Below are positions 52,244 to 61,846 of a stretch of DNA of 64,000 nt, piece by piece. The notes under the pieces were generated by a model, which did not search any database, had not been told where the DNA came from, and worked only from the letters and a program-made list of their open reading frames with translations. A program made the translations under genes and the position numbers. Origin of the DNA: Rhizobium sp. Root1334 (GTDB lineage: Bacteria; Pseudomonadota; Alphaproteobacteria; Rhizobiales; Rhizobiaceae); the NCBI RefSeq assembly GCF_001426665.1, contig NZ_LMEY01000029.1, positions 134,375-198,374 on the forward strand. The letters are read 5' to 3'. Numbering within the stretch: the first letter of the stretch is position 1; every line of letters starts with the position of its first letter.

Positions 52244-52786
52244 TTATTCTGCTGCCGGCTCGGCTGCTGCTGCAGCGGCTGCTTCTTCAGCGGCCTTGGC
52301 TGCTGCGGCTTCGGCTGCTGCCTTTTCGGCGGCCAGAGCCTGTGCTGCTGCGACCTTTTCAGCTTCCAGACGTGCCTTTTCTTCGGCAACGGCTGCGCGC
52401 TCGGCGTCGTTCAGCTTGCGGGCGCGGGTGCCGGTATCTTCAACGATACGAGCCGACTTACCGCGGCGATCGCGCAGGTAGTAGAGCTTGGCGCGACGGA
52501 CCTTACCGCGGCGAACGATCTCGACACCCTCGACGAGCGGCGAGTAAACCGGGAATACGCGCTCGACGCCTTCGCCGTAGGAAATCTTGCGGACCGTGAA
52601 GCTTTCGTTGATGCCACCGCCGGAACGGGCAATGCAAACGCCTTCATAGGCCTGGATACGGGTACGGGTGCCTTCTGTCACGCGAACGTTGACGCGGACG
52701 GTGTCGCCTGCCGAAAATTCCGGAAGCGTGCGCTTGGCGGCAATCTTGGCGGCCTGTTCGGCTTCCAGCTGCTGGATGATGTTCAT
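52244..52786 (-). CDS. rplS: 50S ribosomal protein L19
   Basis: 180 residues. The L19 core (residues 1-120, with FSAGDTVRVNVRVTEGTRTRIQAYEG and RRGKVRRAKLYYLRDRRGKSARI) is followed by a 60-residue Ala/Glu/Lys-rich tail that E. coli L19 (115 residues) lacks; such tails are common in rhizobia. The start MNIIQQLEAEQ at 52786 is the family start. It is separated from trmD by five kilobases, whereas many bacteria have trmD-rplS adjacent. Confidence 0.96.
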   Translation of the reverse strand: MNIIQQLEAEQAAKIAAKRTLPEFSAGDTVRVNVRVTEGTRTRIQAYEGVCIARSGGGINESFTVRKISYGEGVERVFPVYSPLVEGVEIVRRGKVRRAKLYYLRDRRGKSARIVEDTGTRARKLNDAERAAVAEEKARLEAEKVAAAQALAAEKAAAEAAAAKAAEEAAAAAAAEPAAE

Positions 52787-53090
52787 GGGTCTAACCTTCT
52801 CAAGTTCTTCTGCAACAGCCAGAGCGCTCGATCGAACCCGTTGGACCTGACCTCGGATGAGGCGCCTCAAGGTTTTGTTTCTCGGGGAGAAACAGGAGCG
52901 AATTCACCATTCTTTGTTTTCGGCTGACGGGATTTCTCCCGAACCGGTCGGGCGAATACACCAAAGCACAGCGTTTGTCATCCCCGGGCGGCAAAAATTC
53001 TCCATGCCACAAGCTGGCGGAAGATGATTTCCGCGTCTTGCCGCCAGTGACCCTGCAGGCTATGCCGGATTCTATCGCTGGAGGAGCGTC
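52787..53090. other. 304-nt region upstream of rplS
   Basis: No gene seen. In the minus-strand leader are a palindrome TGAGGCGCCTCA (52858-52869) and a hairpin GTTTCTC/GAGAAAC (52877-52893). These could be part of a ribosomal-protein leader, but no known L19 leader motif is recognisable. Confidence 0.5.
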
Positions 53091-53837
53091 ATGTCCATAT
53101 CCACTGCCATTCTGCTGTTTGTCGCAGGGTTCCTGTCGAGTGCCGTCAACGCGGTGGCTGGCGGCGGCACCTTTCTGACCTTCGGCGCCATGACGCTGGC
53201 TGGCCTGCCGCCGATCGTCGCCAATGCCACGTCCTCCATCGTCCAGTTTCCGGGCTATGTCACGTCGGCCATGGCCTATTCCAAGGAAATCTGGGCGGAC
53301 CGCCGCGAGGCCGCCATTCTGGGCGTCCTGTCGCTGATCGGTGGCCTGGGTGGCGCGCTGATCCTGCTATCGCTATCCAATCCCTCGTTCCGGGCGCTGG
53401 TCCCTTGGCTGTTGATTGCAGCGACGGCGATCTTTGCCGCCGGCCCGCTGCTGCGGCCGAAGTCGGCAGTGGACGGCGCGCCGATCGGGCCGGTGGGATT
53501 GCTCAGCCAACTGGCCACCGCCATCTATGGCGGCTTCTTCGGCGCCGGCATGGGCATCATGATGCTGGCCGTGCTCGGCCTGTCGAAGGGCGGCGACTAT
53601 CACCGGCTGAACGCGCTGAAGAACTTCCTGGCCATGGTCATCGCCGCCGTCGCCATCGTCGTCTTTGCCGGCGGCAACGTCGTCGGTTGGCTGCATGCCG
53701 CCGTGATGATCCCCGGCGGCGCGCTCGGTGGCTATGCCGGTGTCTGGCTCGCCCGCCGCGTGCCGCAGGCGCTGATCCGTGGCCTCGTGGTCGCCGTCGG
53801 CCTGCTGCTGGCAGTCTATTATTTCGTCACGGGTTGA
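53091..53837 (+). CDS. TSUP (TauE/SafE) family transporter
   Basis: 248 residues with about eight membrane segments. The two TSUP repeats are visible: AGFLSSAVNAVAGGGTFLTF at about residues 10-29 and YGGFFGAGMGIMMLAVLGL near 145. The family moves sulfite, sulfonates or other organosulfur anions across the inner membrane. The substrate is not determined. It converges with tetR. Confidence 0.88.
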   Translation: MSISTAILLFVAGFLSSAVNAVAGGGTFLTFGAMTLAGLPPIVANATSSIVQFPGYVTSAMAYSKEIWADRREAAILGVLSLIGGLGGALILLSLSNPSFRALVPWLLIAATAIFAAGPLLRPKSAVDGAPIGPVGLLSQLATAIYGGFFGAGMGIMMLAVLGLSKGGDYHRLNALKNFLAMVIAAVAIVVFAGGNVVGWLHAAVMIPGGALGGYAGVWLARRVPQALIRGLVVAVGLLLAVYYFVTG

Positions 53838-53847
53838 GACGGCGCCG

Positions 53848-54450
53848 TCACGCCTGCTTCAACCGCAAGCCTTCGAGCAAGGTGCGAAATCCCTGCACCG
53901 CCCGCCTTGAGGTCTCTTGTGGATCCCCGGAATTGGCGATCCACAGGGCGGCGTTGATACTGGCGCCGTTGATCAGCCGCGCGGTCACTTCCTCGTCGAC
54001 ATCAATGATCTCGCCGTCCTGTTTCAGCTGACTCAGACTTTGGCTCAGGGCCGCGATGCAGCCGTTGGTCGTCGGCCATTGCGAGATGTCGCCGAGCACG
54101 GCCGGGCCGTCGCGGAACATGATGCGCTGGATTTCCGGTTCCAGCGCCATCTCGATATAGGCCGAACATTCTTCGACAAATCCCTGCCAGCGTGTCGGGG
54201 CGGCGGCTGAGACCCTGTGCAAGTGCTCCGTCATTTCCGCATCGATTTCCCGGATGACCGCCTGCAACAGGCCCTTCTTGTCACCGAAATGATGATAGAG
54301 CGCGCCGCGCGTCAGGCCCGCCGCCGCCGTGAAATCATCCATCGAGGCTTCCGCATATCCGACGGTGCCGAAGGCATGGCGGCCCGCCGCAAGCAGCTTG
54401 GCACGCGTTTCGGCAATCATTTCCGGGCGAGGCTTAATGATCCTGACCAT
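53848..54450 (-). CDS. TetR family transcriptional repressor
   Basis: 200 residues. The N-terminal HTH (about 28-60) reads ASMDDFTAAAGLTRGALYHHFGDKKGLLQAVI, the conserved TetR helix pattern. The C-terminal ligand domain is not recognisable in substrate class. It is divergent from an MFS exporter, with four operator-like repeats in the 140-nt gap, so it most likely represses both. Confidence 0.92.
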   Translation of the reverse strand: MVRIIKPRPEMIAETRAKLLAAGRHAFGTVGYAEASMDDFTAAAGLTRGALYHHFGDKKGLLQAVIREIDAEMTEHLHRVSAAAPTRWQGFVEECSAYIEMALEPEIQRIMFRDGPAVLGDISQWPTTNGCIAALSQSLSQLKQDGEIIDVDEEVTARLINGASINAALWIANSGDPQETSRRAVQGFRTLLEGLRLKQA

Positions 54451-54465
54451 ACGGGCTCCTGCTTC

Positions 54466-54556
54466 ACATACGCAGCGTATTTATTTTTACATACGTCCGT
54501 ATTTTAATTGACATACGCCATGTATGCAACCACGTTAAGACATACGCCACGTATGT
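54466..54556. promoter_or_regulatory. Array of four TetR-type operator sequences
   Basis: Four near-palindromes starting ACATACG: 54466-54480 (ACATACGCAGCGTAT), 54489-54502 (ACATACGTCCGTAT), 54511-54526 (ACATACGCCATGTATG) and 54540-54556 (ACATACGCCACGTATGT). Start-to-start spacings are 23, 22 and 29 nt. A TTGACA-like -35 hexamer (54508-54513) overlaps the third copy. Confidence 0.75.
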
Positions 54557-54590
54557 AGGTGGCCTGACCGGACAATTTTAGGAGCCTCCG

Positions 54591-55814
54591 ATGTCCAACC
54601 CATACAAGGAAATATTCAGCGTGCCGGGGGCCAAGGGGTTTTCCGCGGCCGGCTTCCTCGCCCGCTTGCCGCTTGCCATGGCACCGATCGGCATCGTCGC
54701 CATGCTGTCGCAGACACGTGGTGACTATTGGGTCGCCGGTGCAGTTTCGGCGACCTTTGCGCTGACCAATGCACTGGCAGCCCCGCAAATCTCGCGTCTG
54801 GTCGACCGGTTCGGGCAAAGCGCCATCATCGTGCCGAGCACCATCGTCTCGGTCGTCGCCTTTGCCCTCCTCATCCTGTCGGCCAATCAGGACTGGCCGG
54901 AATGGACCCTGTTCGCCTCGGCCTTTCTCGCCGCCGCCATGCCCAGCATGCCGGCCATGCTGCGGGCACGCTGGACGGAAATCTTTCGTGGCCGCCCGGA
55001 GTTGAATACCGCGTTTGCCTTTGAATCCGCCGCAGACGAATTGGTCTATATCGCCGGCGCCTCCGTATCGGTTGGTTTGGCCGTCTCGTTGTTTCCCGAG
55101 GCCGGCATGCTGATCTCAACGTTCTTCCTTGCCTTGGGCACCACCGCCTTTGTCCTGCAGCGATCGACCGAACCGGCGGTCCGCCCGGTCGAGACAGGAG
55201 TGGCGCAGACATCGGCCATTCGCCTGCGCTCCGTGCAGATCATCACGCTGGCGCTGATCTTCGTCGGTTCGATGTTCGCAACGGCCGAGGTCACCACCGT
55301 CGCCATGACCAGGGAGCTTGGCCAGCCGGGCGCCGCCAGCTTCGTCATCGGCGTCTATGCGATCGGCTCGTTCGTGGTTGGCCTCATCCTCGGCGCCCTC
55401 AAGCTGCGCACGCCGTTGCACAGGCAGCTGCTGATCGCCGTCAGCGTCCTGGCCGTGACAGCCCTGCCGCTGCTGATCGCCGATACAATACCACTTCTAG
55501 CCCTTGCGGTCTTCGTCAGCGGCATCGCCATCTCGCCCACGTTCATCACCGCCTTTGGCCTGATCGAACGCCGGGTGCCGGAATCGATGCTGACGGAAGG
55601 CATCACCTGGGTCATGACCGGCATTGGCATCGGCATGGCGCTTGGCGCATTTCTGGCCGGCCTGGTTGTTGATATGTTCGGCGCGCAAAATGGCTTTTGG
55701 CTCTCGGTCGCGGCCGGCGTAGCGGTGGTCATCATCATCGCCCTGGGCCAGAAAATCCTTGCAGGTGGCAGGCCGCAAGCAGCCGGTGATGCGTTGGCCC
55801 AGGCCGCCGAATAA
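54591..55814 (+). CDS. MFS transporter
   Basis: 407 residues with about twelve membrane segments (e.g. LPLAMAPIGIVAMLSQ and AISPTFITAFGLIERRVPESMLTEG). The segment SADELVYIAGASVSVGLA is typical of a rhizobial MFS exporter group without known substrate. Controlled by the divergent TetR protein, it is likely a drug or metabolite exporter. The ATG at 54591 follows AGGAG. Confidence 0.87.
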   Translation: MSNPYKEIFSVPGAKGFSAAGFLARLPLAMAPIGIVAMLSQTRGDYWVAGAVSATFALTNALAAPQISRLVDRFGQSAIIVPSTIVSVVAFALLILSANQDWPEWTLFASAFLAAAMPSMPAMLRARWTEIFRGRPELNTAFAFESAADELVYIAGASVSVGLAVSLFPEAGMLISTFFLALGTTAFVLQRSTEPAVRPVETGVAQTSAIRLRSVQIITLALIFVGSMFATAEVTTVAMTRELGQPGAASFVIGVYAIGSFVVGLILGALKLRTPLHRQLLIAVSVLAVTALPLLIADTIPLLALAVFVSGIAISPTFITAFGLIERRVPESMLTEGITWVMTGIGIGMALGAFLAGLVVDMFGAQNGFWLSVAAGVAVVIIIALGQKILAGGRPQAAGDALAQAAE

Positions 55815-55906
55815 TCCGGCAAAAGACCATGGCGCGCCGATTGGTGCGCCATGGTGGTCATGATGAGGACAAGAAGTGCTCGCCGGAAGGCAGGCCCGGA
55901 TAAACT

Positions 55907-57808
55907 CTAGGTCCGCGTGAGGCGCTCCGGCCGTGCCTCGAAACCGCTGGCCTCCACCCGGTTTCGCCCCATTTTCTTGGCCTGATATAGCGCTTCATCC
56001 GCCCTTTCGACCAGGTCTTCAGCCGACGTCACAAGCGTACCGGCGTCGAAGGTCGAAACTCCGATGCTTGCGGTGACAACATTGAATTCGCTGCCGGCAT
56101 GGACAAGCGCCCGCTGCTGCAAGGCAGCCCGAAATGCCTCGGCAAGATCGAGTGCTACCGCCCGGTCCGTCGCCGGAAGCACAATGGCAAACTCTTCCCC
56201 ACCGTAGCGCGCGACCAGATCACCCGGGCGATTGGCAATCGCATTCAGACATGCGCTCACATGCTTCAGGCAGGCATCGCCCGCCGGATGGCCATAGGTA
56301 TCATTGTAGGACTTGAAGCGATCGACATCGATCATCAGCAGGCTGAGCGGTGCTACCGTCCGCTGCGCATTGGCGCATTCCGCCGCCAGTGCTTCATCGA
56401 AAACGCGGCGGTTTGCCAGACCGGTCAGTCCATCGGTCTCGGCCAGATCCCGCATCTGCTCGGCAAGCTGCCGCAGTGACAATTCGGCATGTTTCATCGC
56501 CGTAATATCGGACACGACTACCAGGGCCGAGCCATCCTGCGTCAGGCGCGTCCGCAGGCTGAGCCAGCGATTGTCGGACAACGGGATTTCGGTGTCGCGG
56601 GTAAAATGCAGGCCCTTGGCGGTATTCTGGATCCAGACTTCACTGACATCCTTCGCTATATCCTTGCGTTCGCCATTGCGGGCGGATGCGCGCATGATGT
56701 CGGTAATATGAGCCCCGGGTTGCCGGGCATAGGCCGAGAGCGGGAATGCCGTCCGGTATCTCTCGTTGCAGAACAGCAGGTAACCATGGCGGTCAAACAT
56801 CGCCAGCCCGTCCGACATTTCGGCCATTGCCTGAGACAGGAGGTTCCGGCTGTCGAGCAATTCGCGCTCAAGACGCTTGTGCTGGGTGATGTCCCGCGTC
56901 ACGCCAGCCAAGCCAACCGTGTCGCCATGCCGGTTCTTCAGCACCACTTTCGTCGTTGAAAACCAGCGCGTCGCGCCCGTTTCGTCGTCGAGCGCCTCTT
57001 CATGATCAATCAGCGGCTCACCCGAACCCATGATCTGCTGTTCGGCCTCGAACAGGCGCTGGGCCCGCTCCGGCGGCGCCAGATCAAAATCCGACAAACC
57101 GACCATGTCCGACGGTTTCTGGCGGCCGTGTTGATGGGCGACATTCAGATTGGTCATGACGAATCGGCTGCGGGGATTTTTGACATAGTGAAAGTCCGGC
57201 GCCTGAGTCAGTGCCGCGCGCAGCAGATCCCGCTCGAGCGTCGACCGGTGGACATAGGTCATGACCGTGCCGGATATGGCTGCCGCCACCATGTTCAGGG
57301 AGGCCGTGATCAGGCTCATCTGGTACATGATCAACGGTGTATCAGGTTTTGAAAACACAAAGATCAGGATGCTCGACGTGACCGGCAGGATGAAAACGGT
57401 TGCCGCAACGCCTTTTGGCTTCGACGCGTGTTTTCCCAGGGCGAAATGCGCAGCGAGAAAGACTGCCGATACGATGGTAATACCGATGACGCCGTTGATT
57501 GCGCCGGCACCGCCCATGACCAGCCGAAATGCCATCGCCATTGGTGCCGTGATGGCGATCGCCAGCGGCCCACCGAACATTGCCGAAATCGCCAGCAACG
57601 AGCTTCTCAGGTCAAACCGGATGCCGCCGTCGAACTCGACCGACAAAAGCATGGTGATGACGACTCCAAGGCCCATCACCGCCCCGAAGCCAAGCTTCAG
57701 CTGAATTTTGGAGAGACCGTAGAAACGGTAATACAGGTGCATCCAGAGCGAGATCAGCAATGCTACTGAAGCCAGATTGCCGACCAATACCTGCCAGGCT
57801 GATGTCAT
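55907..57808 (-). CDS. Membrane diguanylate cyclase with 5TM sensor and PAS domains
   Basis: About 633 residues. Five to six N-terminal membrane segments (about 10-200) resemble the 5TM-5TMR_LYT sensor. Two PAS-type domains follow (about 205-320 and 325-450), then the GGDEF domain, whose active site is GGEEF (536-540). The inhibitory I-site RxxD is present as RPGD five residues upstream, so product feedback by c-di-GMP is expected. ATG 57850 is an alternative start adding 14 residues. It sits alone between trmD and the MFS gene. Confidence 0.86.
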   Translation of the reverse strand: MTSAWQVLVGNLASVALLISLWMHLYYRFYGLSKIQLKLGFGAVMGLGVVITMLLSVEFDGGIRFDLRSSLLAISAMFGGPLAIAITAPMAMAFRLVMGGAGAINGVIGITIVSAVFLAAHFALGKHASKPKGVAATVFILPVTSSILIFVFSKPDTPLIMYQMSLITASLNMVAAAISGTVMTYVHRSTLERDLLRAALTQAPDFHYVKNPRSRFVMTNLNVAHQHGRQKPSDMVGLSDFDLAPPERAQRLFEAEQQIMGSGEPLIDHEEALDDETGATRWFSTTKVVLKNRHGDTVGLAGVTRDITQHKRLERELLDSRNLLSQAMAEMSDGLAMFDRHGYLLFCNERYRTAFPLSAYARQPGAHITDIMRASARNGERKDIAKDVSEVWIQNTAKGLHFTRDTEIPLSDNRWLSLRTRLTQDGSALVVVSDITAMKHAELSLRQLAEQMRDLAETDGLTGLANRRVFDEALAAECANAQRTVAPLSLLMIDVDRFKSYNDTYGHPAGDACLKHVSACLNAIANRPGDLVARYGGEEFAIVLPATDRAVALDLAEAFRAALQQRALVHAGSEFNVVTASIGVSTFDAGTLVTSAEDLVERADEALYQAKKMGRNRVEASGFEARPERLTRT

Positions 57809-57935
57809 TTCGTTCGTTGCCGTCTTAATCGAATGGACGACACATATCATCAAGACGTTACATAAAGCTTATGCCGGGCAAATACCCAAATACCGGGCAG
57901 ACACCCGCCACACCTCTGAGACAATCGGACTGACG

Positions 57936-58616
57936 CTATTTCCGCAGCAGGTCCGGCCGCCTTTCCGCCGTTAGCCGCCTGGCTTCGGCTTCACGCCATT
58001 TGGCGATATCGCCATGATGACCGGATGTCAGAACCGCCGGGATTTCTTGGCCTTCGAACACCTGCGGCCTTGTATAGTGCGGATGCTCCAGCAGCCCACC
58101 TTCAAAACTCTCATGCACGCCGGAGAGATCATTGCCCATGACGCCGGGCAGGATACGCACGATGGCGTCGAGCAGGATCAGTGCCGCCGGCTCGCCGCCG
58201 GACAGGATATAGTCGCCGATCGAAACCTCTTCGAGCTTCCGTCCGTCGATGACGCGCTGATCGACCCCTTCGAACCGGCCGCAGACGATGATCGCGCCGG
58301 GCCCGGCTGCCAGTTCGCGTACCCGCTCCTGCGTCAAGGGCTTGCCGCGCGGGCTCATCAACAGCCGGGGGCGGTCGTCGCCGTCGGATGCGTGATCGAT
58401 GGCCTTGGCCAGGATATCGGCCCGCAGCACCATGCCGGCACCGCCGCCGGCAGGGGTGTCATCGACGGTGCGGTGCTTGTCCTCGGCAAAATCGCGAATC
58501 TGCAGCGTATCGATCGCCCATTGGCCACGCTCCAGCGCCTTGCCGGACAGCGAATGGCCAAGATGCCCCGGAAACATGTCCGGGTAGAGCGTCAGGATGG
58601 TGGCGCGGAAGGGCAA
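57936..58616 (-). CDS. trmD: tRNA (guanine37-N1)-methyltransferase
   Basis: 226 residues, SPOUT knot methyltransferase. Conserved segments are LTLYPDMFPGHLGHSL, DDTPAGGGAGMVLR near residue 50, CGRFEGVDQRV and the knot SIGDYILSGGEPAALILLDAIVR (about 130-152). It methylates G37 of tRNAs reading CUN, CCN and CGG codons, preventing frameshifts. It follows rimM with a 3-nt gap, so the genes are translationally coupled. Confidence 0.95.
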   Translation of the reverse strand: MPFRATILTLYPDMFPGHLGHSLSGKALERGQWAIDTLQIRDFAEDKHRTVDDTPAGGGAGMVLRADILAKAIDHASDGDDRPRLLMSPRGKPLTQERVRELAAGPGAIIVCGRFEGVDQRVIDGRKLEEVSIGDYILSGGEPAALILLDAIVRILPGVMGNDLSGVHESFEGGLLEHPHYTRPQVFEGQEIPAVLTSGHHGDIAKWREAEARRLTAERRPDLLRK

Positions 58617-58619
58617 GTC

Positions 58620-59183
58620 TTACTTCGCCTTCGGCTTGAACTGTTTGGTCGGATCCTCGTCCTTGTCGTCGGTCAGACCGGCCGCGAGCGGATCGACCAG
58701 CATCGTGCCGGCTTCCAGGTCGATTTCCAGCACCGACCATTCGGTAAAGGGGATCAGCACCGGCCGCTTGCCGGGGCCCTTCAGCTCAAGCAGATCGCCC
58801 GCGCCAAAGTCGAACACGCCGGTGACAGTGCCATAGCTTTTGCCGTCGGCATCGAGCGCTTCCAGCCCTTCCAGATCGGCGTAGAAGAATTCGTCTTCAT
58901 CGAGATCGTCGTCCGGCAGGTTGTCGCGTTCGACATAGAGCTCCAGCCCGTTCAGTGCCTCGGCGGCATTGCGGTCGTTGACGCCGCGAAACCGCACGAC
59001 GACGACGTTCTTCGCCTCGCGCACTTCCAATACCTCGAACGAACGGCCGTCCTCGGCGTGCAAATGGCCATAATCGCCGATGGCGGTCGGTTCCTCGGCA
59101 AAGGATTTGACGCGCACTTCACCGCGCAGGCCCTGAGCGCCGCCGATCGTTCCCATATGGACAGGGTTTTTGAGTTTGCTCAT
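58620..59183 (-). CDS. rimM: Ribosome maturation factor RimM
   Basis: 187 residues. The N-terminal RimM domain carries MGTIGGAQGLRGEVRVKSF, and the PRC-barrel carries DEFFYADLEGLEALDADGKSYGTVTGVFDFGAGDLLEL. It binds S19 and helps 16S processing of the 30S head. It lies between rpsP and trmD as usual. Confidence 0.95.
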   Translation of the reverse strand: MSKLKNPVHMGTIGGAQGLRGEVRVKSFAEEPTAIGDYGHLHAEDGRSFEVLEVREAKNVVVVRFRGVNDRNAAEALNGLELYVERDNLPDDDLDEDEFFYADLEGLEALDADGKSYGTVTGVFDFGAGDLLELKGPGKRPVLIPFTEWSVLEIDLEAGTMLVDPLAAGLTDDKDEDPTKQFKPKAK

Positions 59184-59276
59184 TGCCGGGTCACTCTCCA
59201 GATCAAGCCCTTCGCATAAACGAAAACGGGCGGCATGAAAACGCCGCCCGTCTTTAAAAACACGCTGACGCGTGGC

Positions 59277-59639
59277 TTATTCGGCAGCAGCGGCGGCTGC
59301 GTCTTCAGCCTTCTGCTTGGCTTCGGCGATACGCTCGAGAGCCTTCTTGCCTGGCAGGCCCTTGGTCGGGTTCGAGCGGGCTTCGCGGGTAGCAACGCCG
59401 GCTTCGTTGAGGAAGCGCAGAACGCGGTCGGTCGGCAGCGCGCCGTTCGACAGCCAATGCTGGATGCGCTCGATGTTCAGTTCAACGCGCTTTGCGTCGT
59501 CCTTCTTGAGCATCGGGTTCCACGAGCCGACCTTTTCCAGGAAACGGCCGTCGCGCGGCGAACGCACGTCAGCGATAACGATCTGATAGAACGGGCGCTT
59601 CTTGGAACCACCACGGGCGAGACGAATTTTCAGTGCCAT
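59277..59639 (-). CDS. rpsP: 30S ribosomal protein S16
   Basis: 120 residues. The S16 core MALKIRLARGGSKKRPFYQIVIADVRSPRDG and VGSWNPMLKKDDAKRVELNIERIQHWLSNGALPTDRV is followed by a short Ala-rich C-terminal tail typical of rhizobia. It starts 64 nt after the chorismate mutase stop. Confidence 0.96.
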   Translation of the reverse strand: MALKIRLARGGSKKRPFYQIVIADVRSPRDGRFLEKVGSWNPMLKKDDAKRVELNIERIQHWLSNGALPTDRVLRFLNEAGVATREARSNPTKGLPGKKALERIAEAKQKAEDAAAAAAE

Positions 59640-59703
59640 GTTTTGTACTCCTTGAGATATCCAACCGCCTGGGGCGGTGTTTTTGTGTATGCGTTAAAGC
59701 TGA

Positions 59704-60006
59704 TCAATCCTTGAGATCGGCAGCGATTGCTTCATGATGCCGGATGACTTCGTGGATGATGAAGTTCAAGAACTTCTCCGCGAAATCCGGATCCAGATTG
59801 GCATCCCGCGCCAGATGGCGCAGGCGTTCGATCTGGTATTCCTCGCGCGCCGGATCCGCCGGCGGCAAATTGTATTTGGCCTTCAGCACGCCCACTGCCT
59901 TGGTGCAGCGGAAGCGTTCGGCCAGCATGTGCACGAGCGCCGCGTCGATATTGTCGATCGACTGACGGTAGCCCGAGAGTTCCTGTTTGACGGCGGGATC
60001 AATCAT
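59704..60006 (-). CDS. Chorismate mutase (AroQ class)
   Basis: 100 residues of the all-helical AroQ fold. MLAERFRCTKAVGVLKAKYNLPPADPAREEYQIERLRHLA and the following FAEKFLNFIIHEVIRHH form the three-helix dimer unit. It converts chorismate to prephenate for Phe and Tyr. The start MIDPAVKQEL at 60006 is chosen. It lies between ffh and rpsP, an arrangement common in Rhizobiales. Confidence 0.92.
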   Translation of the reverse strand: MIDPAVKQELSGYRQSIDNIDAALVHMLAERFRCTKAVGVLKAKYNLPPADPAREEYQIERLRHLARDANLDPDFAEKFLNFIIHEVIRHHEAIAADLKD

Positions 60007-60019
60007 ACCGGTCCAGTCC

Positions 60020-61582
60020 TCACTTCTTCTTCGGCAGTCCGGGAAGCCCCGGGAATCCGCCACCGAGACCCGGCAACTTCATGCCGCCGCCCAGACCGGG
60101 CAAACCACCGCCACCCATGCCCTTGCCGAGGCCAGCGGCCTCCGCCTGCTTCTGCAGGGCTTCGAGCTGCTTGGGGTCCATCTTCGACAGATCGGGCATG
60201 CCGCCCATTCCGCCGCCCATGCCACCAAGGCCCATCTTGCCGGCAAGACCGCCCATCATCTGCTTCATCATGCCGCCCTTGCCCTTGCCGCCCATCATTT
60301 TCATCATGTCGGCCATCTGGCGGTGCATTTTCAGCAGCTTGTTGATTTCGGCCGCATCGGTGCCGGAACCGGCCGCGATACGCTTCTTGCGGGAATGCTT
60401 GAGAATATCCGGGTTGGCGCGCTCTGCCTTGGTCATCGAGGAGATGATGGCGAGCTGGCGGCCGAACATGCGGTCGTCGAGACCGGCAGACGCCATCTTG
60501 TCCTTCATGCCGGCCATGCCGGGCATCAGGCCCATGATGCCACCCATGCCGCCCATCTTCTGCATCTGGCCAAGCTGATCAGCGAGATCGTTCAGATCGA
60601 ACTTGCCGGACTTCATCTTGGCGGCCATGGCCGCTGCCTTCTCGGCATCGATGTTTTCGGCAGCCTTCTCGACCAGCGAAACGATGTCGCCCATGCCGAG
60701 GATACGGTCGGCGACGCGTCGCGGATGGAACTCTTCCAGCTCCGACATCTTTTCGCCGACGCCGATCAGCTTGATCGGCTTGCCGGTGACGGCGCGCATC
60801 GAAAGGGCTGCACCGCCGCGGCCATCGCCGTCCATACGGGTGAGCACGAGACCGGTAATGCCGACGCGCTCATCGAAATTGCGGGCGAGATTGACGGCAT
60901 CCTGACCGGTCAGCGCATCGGCGACAAGCAGGATTTCATGCGGATTGGAGCGGCGCTTGATTTCCGCCATCTCCAGCATCAGCGGCTCGTCGATATGCGT
61001 GCGGCCGGCGGTATCGAGAATGACGATGTCATGGCCGCCGAGCTTGGCAGCCTGGACGGCGCGCGCAGCAATATCGGTCGGCGACTGGCCGGCAATGATC
61101 GGCAGTGTATCGACGCCGGTCTGCACGCCGAGCTGGCGAAGCTGCTCCTGGGCTGCCGGACGGCGCGTGTCGAGCGACGCCATCAGGACTTTCTTCTTGT
61201 CACGCGACTTCAGGCGAAGGGCGATCTTGCCCGTCGTCGTCGTCTTACCCGAGCCCTGCAGACCGACCATCATGATGACGACGGGGGCCGCGGCATTCAG
61301 ATCGACCGGCACGCCTTCCGATCCGAGCATGGCGACCAGCTCGTCGTGGACGATCTTGACGACCATCTGGCCCGGCTTGATCGACTTCAGGATTTCGGCG
61401 CCAACGGCCTTTTCACGGACTTTGTCGGTAAACGAACGAACAACTTCGAGTGCGACGTCGGCTTCCAGGAGCGCGCGGCGAACCTCGCGCAGGGCAGCCG
61501 AGACATCGGCTTCCGACAGCGCGCCACGGCCGGTCAATCCATTCAGAATGGATCCAAGGCGGTCCTGGAGACTTTCAAACAT
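60020..61582 (-). CDS. ffh: Signal recognition particle protein Ffh
   Basis: 520 residues. N domain (1-95), G domain with G1 GLQGSGKTTTT (107-117), G3 DTAGR and TKxD-type TRMDGDGRGGAAL, and a Met/Gly-rich M domain (about 300-520) with long glycine-methionine repeats at the end (GGMGGGMGGMPDLSKM). It targets nascent membrane proteins together with 4.5S RNA and FtsY. First gene of the ffh-CM-rpsP-rimM-trmD cluster. Confidence 0.96.
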   Translation of the reverse strand: MFESLQDRLGSILNGLTGRGALSEADVSAALREVRRALLEADVALEVVRSFTDKVREKAVGAEILKSIKPGQMVVKIVHDELVAMLGSEGVPVDLNAAAPVVIMMVGLQGSGKTTTTGKIALRLKSRDKKKVLMASLDTRRPAAQEQLRQLGVQTGVDTLPIIAGQSPTDIAARAVQAAKLGGHDIVILDTAGRTHIDEPLMLEMAEIKRRSNPHEILLVADALTGQDAVNLARNFDERVGITGLVLTRMDGDGRGGAALSMRAVTGKPIKLIGVGEKMSELEEFHPRRVADRILGMGDIVSLVEKAAENIDAEKAAAMAAKMKSGKFDLNDLADQLGQMQKMGGMGGIMGLMPGMAGMKDKMASAGLDDRMFGRQLAIISSMTKAERANPDILKHSRKKRIAAGSGTDAAEINKLLKMHRQMADMMKMMGGKGKGGMMKQMMGGLAGKMGLGGMGGGMGGMPDLSKMDPKQLEALQKQAEAAGLGKGMGGGGLPGLGGGMKLPGLGGGFPGLPGLPKKK

Positions 61583-61846
61583 CGCTTCATCCTTGTCGTT
61601 TCAGGGCTTTTGCTTCGCCCGAAACGTTGTGCTTTTCCATGACGAAAACAAGACGCAAAGCCAAAAAGCACCCGAGGGCGCATCGCGCTGTCGGATGTTG
61701 ACCTCCAGGATCTCCGCAAGGGGTCCGGGTCGGCGGCTACAAGTCTTGTTCTTGTCGCAGATTGCGGGCGGTAAACACGATATGGTCGGCAAAGTCAAGG
61801 CGAGACGGCAATTTCACCGCCCCAACTGCCTGCCCGCAAGCCTTTC

